Origin: Candidatus Poribacteria bacterium
GTDB lineage: Bacteria; Poribacteria; WGA-4E; WGA-3G
DNA: 43,266 nucleotides
Direction of reading: 5' to 3'
Assembly (NCBI GenBank): GCA_022827225.1
Contig: JAJDTJ010000068.1
Span: forward strand, 1 to 43,266
Part shown: one piece after another, positions 9,433 through 17,055 of the stretch
Layout: each line of letters opens with the position of its first letter
Position numbering within the stretch: position 1 is the first letter of the stretch
Translations under genes and position numbers: made by a program
Notes under the pieces: generated by a model
Database searches by the model: none
What the model was told of the DNA's origin: nothing
Seen by the model: the letters and a program-made list of their open reading frames with translations, nothing else

Positions 9433-10728
9433 TCACGCTGCTTTGGCAATGTTCGCACGGGTACCGTGGACATCAAAGCAGTCGTACTGGTTCGTGTTCA
9501 TGATACGGGTCGCGAGTGCCATCGCCTGTTTCTCGGTGAGATAACCGTCGGAGATTTCGGCTTCAAGCGCGCGCCGGACCTCGTTTCGCGCCTGAATCGC
9601 ATACGCCATTGCACTCGTCGGCCATTGCGTATCGCCGCCGAAGGCGAATAACTTATTGGAGGGGACGGCGTGAATGCACCGACGCAGGAAATCGCGTGAG
9701 CTATAAGGGTCAATGCTCCATGCCCAGCAGAAATCGACCCAGATGTTGCGATAGTGTTTCGCCAGTGCAACGAGTTCATCGTTATAAGGATAAGCGATGT
9801 GCATCAACACGAACTTCGCGTCAAGATACCGCGCAAACAAGGCACACATATTTCCCGCCGGGATACGTCGCACCGGCATCCGGTCGTTGCCGGCATAGTA
9901 ACCGGTGTGGATTTTGAAGGGGAGATTGTGTTCGATAGTGAGTTCAACACCGCGCGCCCAGCACCAATCGCCGAGACAAAGCCGCGTCGCTTCATCAACT
10001 TCCGCAGCCGGTTTTGTTAGCACAGCGTTGAGGGCAGCGGAGGCATCGGTATCACTCCTTTCGATCCAATTGAGCGTCCGATTATAAGCGTGTTGCGATT
10101 TTACTGCGATAGCGCACGGGGCGTGTTTAGCGAAAAGTGCATCCATACTATGTTTAAGAGAAGGCAGGTCCTTGACTTCAATACCGGTTTCGGCGTGGAT
10201 GGCACGCGGGTCAACTTGTCCGTTACAGAATGTTGCCCACGAGAGATCGTAGAGGAAAAAATCGGGACCCGATGTGTCGGGTTCACACGGCCAACTGAAA
10301 TCGTCAGTTTGGATATGGTCAAGTTTCGCAACGTTATGCAAAATATAGTGCCGTTTCCCCGGCGTACGGATCTCCTTCACCTTATCTTGCATTCGGAGAA
10401 GACCGGCGCTGGTGAGTTCGTCAAGTCCGTAAACATGTTTACCGATGAGACTGACCGCCTCGCCGTATCCGGTGAATTGTATCGCTTCCCAGGCTTCGCG
10501 AATGCCTTCAAATCGCGATTTAACGTCTTGGGATGCGTCCATCAAGTTACGCATGGATTCCGGTGAAGCACCTGCCGCGTGTAAGTCAGCAGGCACATAG
10601 TTACCAAACAAATCTTGGAGGATATCAGGTCCATTCTCAACCCAATCGGATTCGCGCCGCATGTGCTCATGTGTATCAACAAGACGGATAGATTGGATGT
10701 GATGGGTCAAATCAGTGGTGGTTGCCAT
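9433..10728 (-). CDS. Amidohydrolase-superfamily metal-dependent hydrolase
   Basis: A 431-residue TIM-barrel protein of the amidohydrolase superfamily. The metal-binding HxH motif is at His20/His22 (VDTHEH). Further candidate ligands are the His in LPFKIHTGYY, the His in FVLMHIAYPY and the Asp in FAFGGDTQW near the C-terminus. The layout resembles uronate-isomerase-like and Amidohydro_2 (PF04909) proteins. Substrate not identifiable. AGGAGA lies just upstream of the start on the minus strand. It converges on mtnA with about 23 bp between the stops. It has no signal peptide, so it is probably cytoplasmic. Confidence 0.85.
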   Translation of the reverse strand: MATTTDLTHHIQSIRLVDTHEHMRRESDWVENGPDILQDLFGNYVPADLHAAGASPESMRNLMDASQDVKSRFEGIREAWEAIQFTGYGEAVSLIGKHVYGLDELTSAGLLRMQDKVKEIRTPGKRHYILHNVAKLDHIQTDDFSWPCEPDTSGPDFFLYDLSWATFCNGQVDPRAIHAETGIEVKDLPSLKHSMDALFAKHAPCAIAVKSQHAYNRTLNWIERSDTDASAALNAVLTKPAAEVDEATRLCLGDWCWARGVELTIEHNLPFKIHTGYYAGNDRMPVRRIPAGNMCALFARYLDAKFVLMHIAYPYNDELVALAKHYRNIWVDFCWAWSIDPYSSRDFLRRCIHAVPSNKLFAFGGDTQWPTSAMAYAIQARNEVRRALEAEISDGYLTEKQAMALATRIMNTNQYDCFDVHGTRANIAKAA

Positions 10729-10847
10729 ATAAACTCTCCTATAGGTCTAAAATATTAATATCTGTGGATGTCTATGGAAAATGCAGTATCTGTCACAGAG
10801 AACTCAAAACTGACAACCGATTCCTTCGGTGTATCTGTAATCTTCAC

Positions 10848-10876
10848 TTGACAAATATGTTAACTTATGATTTAAT
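10848..10876 (+). promoter_or_regulatory. Sigma70-type promoter for the cold-shock/Sm operon
   Basis: TTGACA (10848-10853) is a perfect -35 box, followed after 17 bp by TTTAAT (10871-10876). It points toward the gene starting at 11146 and would give a leader of roughly 260 nt. It lies in the divergent spacer, so the amidohydrolase must use another promoter. Confidence 0.7.
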
Positions 10877-11145
10877 AAAGATATAAGGTCTCGACAATGT
10901 GTCCATCTTTCAATGTCAAGGGCGGAATCTTGAGCGAGAAAGACAGGATTCGCGCTATTATAAGAGAGTCAAGGATTCATGTCAAGAAAAACCGTATATT
11001 CGTCAGAGCCTTTGGGTTTGAACGGCTCTGGTAAATTCGCGGGGATTCAGGTATAGGTCCCCTCTATGAATCAGAAATGCTCGCACAGAAACGCGAGTGG
11101 TTATCGTCAACGCCTCAGAGCGTGACCAGACCACAGGAGCGTAAA
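10877..11145 (+). promoter_or_regulatory. Long 5' leader with a hairpin upstream of the cold-shock-domain gene
   Basis: About 260 nt separate the promoter at 10848 from the start codon at 11146. The leader contains a perfect 7-bp stem CAGAGCC/GGCTCTG (11004-11010 and 11024-11030) with a 13-nt loop. Long structured leaders are known for cold-shock protein genes such as E. coli cspA, where they act as RNA thermosensors. That role here is an inference. Confidence 0.4.
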
Positions 11146-12102
11146 ATGCCTACAGGACGGATTAAGTACTATAATTTCGATAAAGGCTTCGGATTTATTG
11201 CGCAAGATAGCAGCGATGCCGATGTCTTCTTGCACAATTCCGCTATTAAACATCCGGAATACGAGGAACTCCGCGTCGGACAGCGGGTGAAGTACAGTGT
11301 CGTTGAAGGTGAAAAGGGACTCGTTGCCCAAAATGTTGAAGTTTTGTTGACACCGACAGAACGCCGGTGGCTACGGCAAGGAAAGGCGATTATCCCACGC
11401 GGATATGGCGGATTTCCCGGACAGAACCAAGACCAATTCAACAATGATGAGGCATTGTCTCCTAAAGATAAAGAGATCGGTACATCAGAACCGGTCCGAA
11501 AACACCGGACCCCTGATACTTCCACAGCAACCGAAAAACAGGTTTCAAAACCCCGGACGCAACCCACAGGAACAAAAAACATTGCCGAAGCAGACGAGCC
11601 GATAGTAGAAGATAAACCTTCAAAGCAGCTCAGTTTCGGGGATCTTTACATCCTCAAGCAGATTAACTTTGAAACGTCGATGTTCTTCGCGTTGTACGGT
11701 GCTACGCAGATTCCTGCTACTGTCCTCGAAATGACGTTCTCCAGTTTGACACTCAACAACAACGGATCGGAACAGCAGATCCCCAAAGCCGACGTTAAAT
11801 ATTGCTACAAAGACGTTGATGCAGAGAAACTTCAAGCAGCTATCGAAGTCGATGAAGAAATCAAAGCACAACAGTTGACGCAACTCAGCGACGACACACA
11901 AGCTTATGAACTCGACACTGAAGCTGTTGAACAGGCACGAAAAAGTGGTTCCGCAATTGAGATTACACTCCGTGAAGGAGAGGTCTTCCGCGGCACGATA
12001 GATTGGGTGAGCCCTTATGAGATTAAACTCATTTTACAGAACGGCGCAAAGGTCGTTATCTTCCGACACGCTGTCTATCGTCTCTCTGTGAATCAGGATT
12101 AG
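11146..12102 (+). CDS. Cold-shock-domain protein fused to Sm/Hfq-like domain(s)
   Basis: A 318-residue probable RNA-binding protein. Residues 1-67 are a cold-shock domain with both RNA-binding motifs, KGFGFI (RNP1-like) and DVFLHN (RNP2-like). Residues about 68-160 are a polar, probably disordered linker. Residues about 268-316 look like an Hfq/Sm fold: ITLREGEVFRGTIDWVSPYE matches the Sm1 pattern, and VVIFRHAVYRL matches the Hfq Sm2 signature (Y/F-K/R-H-A). Residues about 165-222 look like a second, more diverged Sm fold (FFALYGATQIPATVLEMTF, then IPKADVKYCYK). I chose ATG 11146 because AGGAG (11135-11139) precedes it and the domain starts at once; an in-frame ATG at 11077 would add 23 unrelated residues. 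It heads an operon with the next two genes. Inferred role: RNA chaperone or post-transcriptional regulator. Confidence 0.85.
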   Translation: MPTGRIKYYNFDKGFGFIAQDSSDADVFLHNSAIKHPEYEELRVGQRVKYSVVEGEKGLVAQNVEVLLTPTERRWLRQGKAIIPRGYGGFPGQNQDQFNNDEALSPKDKEIGTSEPVRKHRTPDTSTATEKQVSKPRTQPTGTKNIAEADEPIVEDKPSKQLSFGDLYILKQINFETSMFFALYGATQIPATVLEMTFSSLTLNNNGSEQQIPKADVKYCYKDVDAEKLQAAIEVDEEIKAQQLTQLSDDTQAYELDTEAVEQARKSGSAIEITLREGEVFRGTIDWVSPYEIKLILQNGAKVVIFRHAVYRLSVNQD

Positions 12103-12119
12103 GGGGTGGCTATAATATT

Positions 12120-12689
12120 ATGGAAGCATATTACGAACTCATTGATGAGATTGAGCGTGATGTCCAGCGTTTACGCAATGAATCCGGGGGTGTACCGTGT
12201 CCATCTACCTGTTTCGCCTGCTGCCATAACACCGCAACGATGGCGATCAGTGAGGTCGAGGCTCGGGACCTAAAAATCGGACTCGAGGCACTGCCAGCGC
12301 AGCTCCGCACACACATTCGTCAAAGAGCAGAGCGCAGCATCAAAACATTGGAAACACACGGGCACAATATGGAAAGCATTATACCAGATACCGGTATGGA
12401 AGCCATTAGTGTGGTCCGCGGTAAGTTAGAGGGTGAATGTCCGATGTTAATCGGTGGTGTCTGTTCTGTCTACGAACACCGTCCCGTCATCTGTCGTGTC
12501 TGGGGGTATCCAATACATAACAGGAACGAGTTAGCCTGCTGCCACAAAACCTTCATCGGTCAACGCGATCGCTACCGTCCGCTCAATTATACACGCTACT
12601 GGGAGGTCTGCCGAGACCTGAGTACCGAATTAGGCGCCACCCAAAAAACGCCAAACTGCTACCTCGTCGCGCAACTACTCTCGGAATAA
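12120..12689 (+). CDS. YkgJ-type cysteine-cluster protein
   Basis: A 189-residue soluble protein with the Cys pattern of the YkgJ (CxxCxxxCC, PF03692) family. It has CPSTCFACC near residue 27, then CPMLIGGVCSVYEHRPVICRVWG around 112-134, and later single Cys near 145, 168 and 182. The family is thought to bind an iron-sulfur cluster or zinc; a biochemical function is not established. It starts 17 bp after the upstream stop, with an AGGGGGTGG-like ribosome binding site overlapping that stop, so it is very likely co-transcribed with the cold-shock/Sm gene. Confidence 0.87.
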   Translation: MEAYYELIDEIERDVQRLRNESGGVPCPSTCFACCHNTATMAISEVEARDLKIGLEALPAQLRTHIRQRAERSIKTLETHGHNMESIIPDTGMEAISVVRGKLEGECPMLIGGVCSVYEHRPVICRVWGYPIHNRNELACCHKTFIGQRDRYRPLNYTRYWEVCRDLSTELGATQKTPNCYLVAQLLSE

Positions 12690-12743
12690 AGTCCAATACA
12701 TCTGCCATGCTTTTCGGACCTCACCTATTTCGATGAAGGCACC

Positions 12744-13754
12744 ATGAAAAATAGATTGATCTTTCGCCGTTTTTTTTATCTTACCTCTATCCTGAGTCTA
12801 CTGATCTGTTTCAGTTGTGGAGACACCGAGGACGAGCAAGAAGTAACCAACCCGATCTATCATACGTTCCTCGACGAACCTGATGAACAATCGCTACAGT
12901 CTGATGATCAATCACCCCGAGTAACAGACAAAGACTTGAAAGACGCTGAACAATGGCTACACTTAACGCTCAAAGATTGGGGAAATTTAAAAGACGAAGA
13001 TTGGGAAAAGTTGAAAGGCGAAGGTTGGATTAGGTTAACAGACGTGGAAGTTAAAGAGCTCGTGAACCTCAAGATTCCGCCAGGTTGGGCCTTTGCGGAT
13101 GCAGACGAAGCGTTACGCAAAAAACATTGGGAAGCTACGCTCTTCCAACAGTTCGGAGACATCCCACAGGTTCGTTACATCGTAGAGTTTGATCGAACGC
13201 GCGTAGCGCTTGATCCGCTGCGAGATGGAATTGTAGTAACACTTGAGATCGCTATACAAATGGTTGCTGATTCGGCAGCATTGTATTTTCTCTTTCCGGG
13301 TCCTGATAATCAACAGGCATTTGAAACAGCAAGAAACCTGCTACGGTCTATAATAGAACAAGAAGAACGCAGTTTCGAAAAAGAAGAACTTCGCCTGTTA
13401 GATCAGCTCAGAATAGAAGATACTGAAGCTTGGGTAAAAAGCATGCGCGCCTTTTTTATTGAAAAACATGGCGACATTCCGGAAGTTAACACGATTATCG
13501 AATTTTTGAGAAAATTGGAACTGGATTTACCAAGAGCAGATGAAGAATGTCGCTCCTATCTTGCGGCATACAATGCACTCTATACTGCCTTTAAGGTCCG
13601 CCCAATCTATGAATATGAATACTATGCTATGTTTGAAGCTGTGGACCAGCTCTGGCCTATTGTGGCGGAGGGCCCGCTACGCACCCTCGAAAAATATCGA
13701 GAGGCGAGAGCAGAAGGTATCTCATTCTATAATATAGGTTGGGACGATGATTAG
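12744..13754 (+). CDS. Putative lipoprotein with internal repeats, function unknown
   Basis: A 336-residue protein with a basic N-terminus (MKNRLIFRRFF), a hydrophobic stretch (YLTSILSLLICFSC) and then an acidic segment (GDTEDEQE). This fits an exported protein, probably lipidated on Cys25, although the lipobox (C-F-S-C) is not canonical. The mature part is helical, acidic and rich in Trp and Leu. Two copies of a motif are visible: FGDIPQVRYIVEF (about 138-150) and HGDIPEVNTIIEF (about 242-254), suggesting two related helical units. There is also a short run of LKDWGNLKDEDWEKLKGEGW. I do not recognise the family. It lies 54 bp behind the YkgJ-type gene and probably belongs to the same operon. 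Confidence 0.75.
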   Translation: MKNRLIFRRFFYLTSILSLLICFSCGDTEDEQEVTNPIYHTFLDEPDEQSLQSDDQSPRVTDKDLKDAEQWLHLTLKDWGNLKDEDWEKLKGEGWIRLTDVEVKELVNLKIPPGWAFADADEALRKKHWEATLFQQFGDIPQVRYIVEFDRTRVALDPLRDGIVVTLEIAIQMVADSAALYFLFPGPDNQQAFETARNLLRSIIEQEERSFEKEELRLLDQLRIEDTEAWVKSMRAFFIEKHGDIPEVNTIIEFLRKLELDLPRADEECRSYLAAYNALYTAFKVRPIYEYEYYAMFEAVDQLWPIVAEGPLRTLEKYREARAEGISFYNIGWDDD

Positions 13755-14128
13755 CACACATTCAATTGTCTGTTTTTGATGTTGTCCTTTTCACAGGTAC
13801 TAATACTTACTATATATTACTTGGAATATAAACACATTTATGGCAACCGATCGAAATTTTCGCAGCATTTCGCTAGATTTCGCAGCATTTCACAAGAAAC
13901 TAAAACCGTGAACACAGAACACGATATGTGTCAAGCAGAAGGTTTGCACCGGATCGTAAAAAAAAGACGTCCAACCCAATAATTTCTTAAAATTGAATGA
14001 CCCTGCTATCATCTTGATTACCCTTGATTCTTCCGATCAGGTATGCTATTATTTTCTTGCAGTAATGACCTGTGCTAATTGTTTGATAGAGGTATCATTC
14101 ACACGGTTTTTGTGAGGAAAATGTATAG
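13755..14128. other. Intergenic region with a short tandem repeat and a dispersed repeat
   Basis: No convincing gene. TTTCGCAGCATTTC occurs twice with a 20-bp period (13858-13871 and 13878-13891). From about 13948 to 14006 the sequence matches 16700-16757 (a dispersed repeat). GAGGAA (14114-14119) is the ribosome binding site of the next gene. Confidence 0.5.
13948..14006. repeat. Dispersed repeat, copy A
   Basis: Starts with ACCGGATC and an A-tract ending in GAC, then CCAATAATTTCTTAAAA and ends with CCCTGC. The copy at 16700-16757 has the same order of blocks (ACCGGATC, AAAAAAGAC, CCAATAATTCCTTAAAA, CCCTAC). No reading frame is shared. Confidence 0.55.
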
Positions 14129-15784
14129 ATGCGAAGTTTTGAGACTCGCGGTCCTGTCTATCCTGAAGATAACTACGTCGTTGCCCGGACAGACGAACTT
14201 ACGGATTTCATCGGTCGCCTTGAAAAGGGCAGGTACGTCGTCCTGTTCGCACCTCGACAGACCGGCAAAACCACGTTCTTCCGCCGCGCTTTAGAGACAC
14301 TCCCAGCCGACGTGTATTTCCCAATCCGGCTCGATTTCCAAGCGTCCAACAACCTTGAACCCACCGTGTTTTACCACGGGCTCTACGAAGATATTTGCGA
14401 GGAAATAGAGGCAGTCTTCCAAAAACGTGGTAGCGCATCTTCTCTGGCTCTCACAGAATTTCTGGATAACACCAAGATAACCGATCATCTCTCCATGAGA
14501 AGGTTCTTTCGACGATTCTCAAACTTTCTCGACCACCATCATAATACTGGACAGAAAGTCGTGCTTATCATTGACGAATTTGACGGTATCTCGCGAGCCG
14601 TTCTCAGCGATTTTCTGTATTCACTCCGCCACATCTATCTCTCTGGTCGGGATCGCTGTCCGCACAGCGTCGGTATCGTTGGGGTCAAGAGCATTGCGCA
14701 ACTCAACTACGATCGTTCTATTTCACCTTTTAATATCCAAGATGAGTTCAAATTGCCGAACTTCACGCTTGGACAGGTACGTGAGCTCCTTTCTCAATAC
14801 ACAGACGAGGTTGGGCAGCCCTTTGATCCTGCGGTCATTGAATCTATCCACAGACAGACGGCGGGGCAGCCTGTGCTTGTCAACCGGTTCGCCCAGATTC
14901 TTACGGAGGAGATGGACATCCCGAAAAGCGAACCGATCACAATGGTGCACTTTTCAAAAGCACATGCGCAGCTCCTGCGCGAACGGAACACGCATACGGA
15001 GCATTTGGTAACCAATATCCGTCGAGATCGCCGATTTGAGGCACTCCTGATGAAAATTGCTTCCCATGATGAGGGTGTAGAATTCAACCTGGACAATGAA
15101 ATCATTAATGAACTCGCGACGTACGGTGTTATCGGTGAAGGTGCTGATGGGCTGTGTGAAATCGTCAATCCGATTTATCAGTACCGTGTCATGCAGACAT
15201 TTAAACCTGCTGTCAATGGTTTAGAGCAAAACTATTTACCCGAAGACACCCGTGCCGGGTTTAAGGATTATCTCACACCCGATGGACAGATTCAGATGGA
15301 AGCACTCCTCGATAACTTTCGGGACTTTATCGCACGCGCAGGCTTCAGGATCCTACAAGTGCCAGAAACACCGCAAGAATACGTCGGTCAATATCTCCTT
15401 TTTACCTATCTTCAGCAGTTTGTTCAGATCGTGGGTGGGACGATGTATCTGGAAGTACAAACAGGACGCGGCAGGATCGACATCCTCATCCTCTATCATC
15501 AGAAGAAGTATATTGTTGAGACCAAGATATGGGGTGGGGATATGCGCTATGAGGCGGGCAAGGCGCAACTCGCGGCGTATGTTAAACTCGAAGCAGCCGC
15601 GGCAGGATACTATGTCGTGTTTGATCACCGTAAAGAACCGGAACCTCGCGTAGAGACAGAGACATTAGACGGCTCTACGATTCGGAGTTACGTGATTCCC
15701 GTGATACAAGAAGATAGTGTCAAGGAAATGTTTTGGGATTATGAAGCATCTTCGCTTAATTCGCGCAGGAACTCGAAAGTATAA
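14129..15784 (+). CDS. AAA-ATPase with C-terminal PD-(D/E)XK nuclease-like domain
   Basis: A 551-residue protein. The N-terminal half is a P-loop ATPase: Walker A APRQTGKTT (residues 41-49) and Walker B VVLIIDEFD (about 144-152), in the style of the archaeal-type AAA and AAA_35 ATPases. A winged-helix-like middle part follows (about 250-350). The C-terminal region carries a PD-(D/E)XK motif: Asp451 in GRGRIDILIL and Glu464-x-Lys466 in YIVETKIW, as in the DUF1703/PD-(D/E)XK domains that accompany such ATPases. The family is common in uncultivated bacteria and is suspected of roles in mobile elements or defence; no function is established. A strong ribosome binding site (GAGGAA) supports the start. 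Its last 46 bp overlap the oppositely oriented DUF971 gene. Confidence 0.88.
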   Translation: MRSFETRGPVYPEDNYVVARTDELTDFIGRLEKGRYVVLFAPRQTGKTTFFRRALETLPADVYFPIRLDFQASNNLEPTVFYHGLYEDICEEIEAVFQKRGSASSLALTEFLDNTKITDHLSMRRFFRRFSNFLDHHHNTGQKVVLIIDEFDGISRAVLSDFLYSLRHIYLSGRDRCPHSVGIVGVKSIAQLNYDRSISPFNIQDEFKLPNFTLGQVRELLSQYTDEVGQPFDPAVIESIHRQTAGQPVLVNRFAQILTEEMDIPKSEPITMVHFSKAHAQLLRERNTHTEHLVTNIRRDRRFEALLMKIASHDEGVEFNLDNEIINELATYGVIGEGADGLCEIVNPIYQYRVMQTFKPAVNGLEQNYLPEDTRAGFKDYLTPDGQIQMEALLDNFRDFIARAGFRILQVPETPQEYVGQYLLFTYLQQFVQIVGGTMYLEVQTGRGRIDILILYHQKKYIVETKIWGGDMRYEAGKAQLAAYVKLEAAAAGYYVVFDHRKEPEPRVETETLDGSTIRSYVIPVIQEDSVKEMFWDYEASSLNSRRNSKV

Positions 15785-16050
15785 ATTCCGGTACGGTGCC
15801 CATCACTCCATACTAAACGCACTGCGTAGCGTCCTACACGCTGGATGTCCACAAGGCTTAACTTCTGAAAAAAATCAGCAGTTGGTAAAATATGAAACGG
15901 GTCTTTGCCGGAACGTGTCGCATTGCAATGGGCGCATGGACATCTTTCGCGGAGAAGACGATAAGACAACTCGCTCTGGGATGCGTCTTTCCATTGAACC
16001 GTTAGACTATTATCGCCTCTTTCGATACGCGTCGGTTGGAATTTTTGCAT
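15739..16050 (-). CDS. DUF971-domain protein
   Basis: A 103-residue protein matching the DUF971 (GBBH-like N-terminal, PF06155) domain. It has the opening P-T-x-I-x-R, a strand pattern ending SYRLLRERCPCAHC, then VGRYAVRLVWSDGHRTGIYTFEFLREL. The Cys pair (CPCAHC) and the Asp-Gly-His turn are typical; the domain is thought to bind zinc and is found in proteins linked to iron-sulfur assembly or as the N-terminus of gamma-butyrobetaine hydroxylase. Stand-alone forms have no firm function. It lies downstream of the ferredoxin on the same strand, but a terminator hairpin separates them. Its 3' end overlaps the AAA-ATPase gene by 46 bp. Confidence 0.85.
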   Translation of the reverse strand: MQKFQPTRIERGDNSLTVQWKDASQSELSYRLLRERCPCAHCNATRSGKDPFHILPTADFFQKLSLVDIQRVGRYAVRLVWSDGHRTGIYTFEFLRELSEDAS

Positions 16051-16078
16051 GGTAACTGCTCAACTGCGGTGTGTGCAT

Positions 16079-16119
16079 AAAAAACGATTGCCGATCTGTG
16101 CGACCAAACCGGCAACCGT
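16079..16119 (-). terminator. Rho-independent terminator after the ferredoxin gene
   Basis: On the minus strand a 10-bp stem (ACGGTTGCCG with CGGCAATCGT) encloses a 16-nt loop and runs straight into TTTTTT. The one non-Watson-Crick position is a G-U pair on the minus-strand RNA but an A-C mismatch on the plus strand, which supports minus-strand function. Confidence 0.75.
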
Positions 16120-16157
16120 TCAGGGAGTTATGATCTAAGGATGGCTCCTGCTCTCCA

Positions 16158-16415
16158 TTATTCAAAGTACTCCGCGTTGATATCAATGAACTCATCCCAC
16201 TCTTCGGGGACATCTTCTTCCATAAAGATGGCTTCGACGGGACATTCCGGTTCGCATACGCCACAGTCGATACACTCTTCTGGGTCGATGTAAAGCATAT
16301 TGACATCTTCAAACTCGTCAGCGTCCGGCAGCGGATGAATGCAGTCCACTGGGCATACGTCAACACACGAACTATCCTTAACGTCAATGCACGGTTCACA
16401 AATCACATACGTCAT
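16158..16415 (-). CDS. fdxA: 7Fe-type ferredoxin (3Fe-4S/4Fe-4S)
   Basis: An 85-residue acidic electron carrier. The N-terminal cluster region is C9-x7-C17-x3-C21-P (EPCIDVKDSSCVDVCPVDC). The position that would complete a second CxxC is Val12, as expected for a [3Fe-4S] site. The second region C48-IDCGVCEPECP is a full CxxCxxCxxxCP [4Fe-4S] motif. The acidic tail (EDVPEEWDEFIDIN) is like that of FdxA-type ferredoxins. AAGGAG lies 9 bp upstream of the start. A sigma70 promoter at 16581-16609 and a terminator at 16079-16119 frame it as a single-gene unit with a leader of about 155 nt. Redox partners are unknown. Confidence 0.92.
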   Translation of the reverse strand: MTYVICEPCIDVKDSSCVDVCPVDCIHPLPDADEFEDVNMLYIDPEECIDCGVCEPECPVEAIFMEEDVPEEWDEFIDINAEYFE

Positions 16416-16450
16416 ATTCGAACTCCTTTTCGCTTTATTTTACAACAAAA

Positions 16451-16471
16451 GCCTCTGTGCTACATAGAGGC
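16451..16471 (-). promoter_or_regulatory. Hairpin in the ferredoxin 5' leader, possible attenuator
   Basis: GCCTCT/AGAGGC forms a stem (with two further base pairs after one mismatch) that on the minus strand is followed by TTTTGTTGT, 36 nt before the start codon. It could be a weak intrinsic terminator inside the leader. The internal mismatch is A-C on the minus strand, which weakens the case. Confidence 0.3.
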
Positions 16472-16580
16472 AAATCCACAGAATAGGCGAGGTTAACCCG
16501 CTTTGGTAAAGGGATAAAAAAATATCTTTGTATAAGGCGTTTTTTATGCGCTGTCTGCTGAATCGCGATCAGGCAATATA

Positions 16581-16609
16581 ATAATACCACATGCAGATTG
16601 TTTTGTCAA
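16581..16609 (-). promoter_or_regulatory. Sigma70 promoter of the ferredoxin gene
   Basis: On the minus strand a perfect TTGACA (16604-16609) is followed after exactly 17 bp by TATTAT (16581-16586), about 165 bp upstream of the ferredoxin start. Confidence 0.78.
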
Positions 16610-16680
16610 GTTATATTTCCGATGACAGGGTTATTTAGTTTTCCATTTTCTTACCAAATTTTCGGACCCTAGACCCGGTA

Positions 16681-16702
16681 GGTTCGGTTTCCTAACCGAA
16701 CC
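16681..16702. repeat. Perfect 9-bp palindromic hairpin
   Basis: GGTTCGGTT (16681-16689) and AACCGAACC (16694-16702) are exact reverse complements with a 4-nt loop TCCT. There is no U-tract on either side, so it is more likely a REP-like element than a terminator. Confidence 0.65.
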
Positions 16703-16757
16703 GGATCTTTAAAAAAGACTTGAAATCCAATAATTCCTTAAAACTAAATCGCCCTAC
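16700..16757. repeat. Dispersed repeat, copy B
   Basis: Matches 13948-14006 in block order and spacing (ACCGGATC, AAAAAAGAC, CCAATAATTCCTTAAAA, CCCTAC). In this copy the 5' side is fused to the 22-bp hairpin, which copy A lacks. Confidence 0.55.
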
Positions 16758-17055
16758 CGATGAAGCATGGGAAGATTGATAAAAATATATGCTCTCTTGC
16801 TGGTAGAGTTTTTGCTGAGGGATTTCTTCACACTTTGGAAGCACTCCGATTTAGGATTCAAATTATTACAACTTTTCTAAATTATGCACCCTTTTCCAAT
16901 CAAATTTTGGTCTTTAATTATAAAGGATATACAAAATTTTCGCTGTTCTTATATAATCTGAGGTGACTCTAATTATAAACAGCTCGATTTCGCTGGAGAA
17001 AGTAATATCGTTTTTAAACAGTTTCGATTCTACTCGTCAATTATGGAGAACCCTA

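Larger units (their letters stand above)
16620..17055. other. Intergenic region upstream of the sigma-propeller gene
   Basis: No convincing gene; a 68-codon frame (16760-16966) has no recognisable content. A perfect hairpin GGTTCGGTT-TCCT-AACCGAACC lies at 16681-16702 and is joined to a dispersed repeat (16700-16757). TATAAT at 16952-16957 may be the -10 box for the next gene, but its -35 region is poor. GGAGAA (16999-17004 and 17045-17050) gives possible ribosome binding sites. Confidence 0.5.

Noticed and set aside
11077..11145. 23-residue N-terminal extension of the cold-shock/Sm protein
   Set aside because: ATG 11146 has AGGAG and begins the cold-shock domain directly.
16681..16702. Perfect hairpin as a rho-independent terminator
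   Set aside because: No U-tract on either strand.
16760..16966. 68-codon frame upstream of the sigma-propeller gene
   Set aside because: AT-rich, no ribosome binding site, and no family resemblance.
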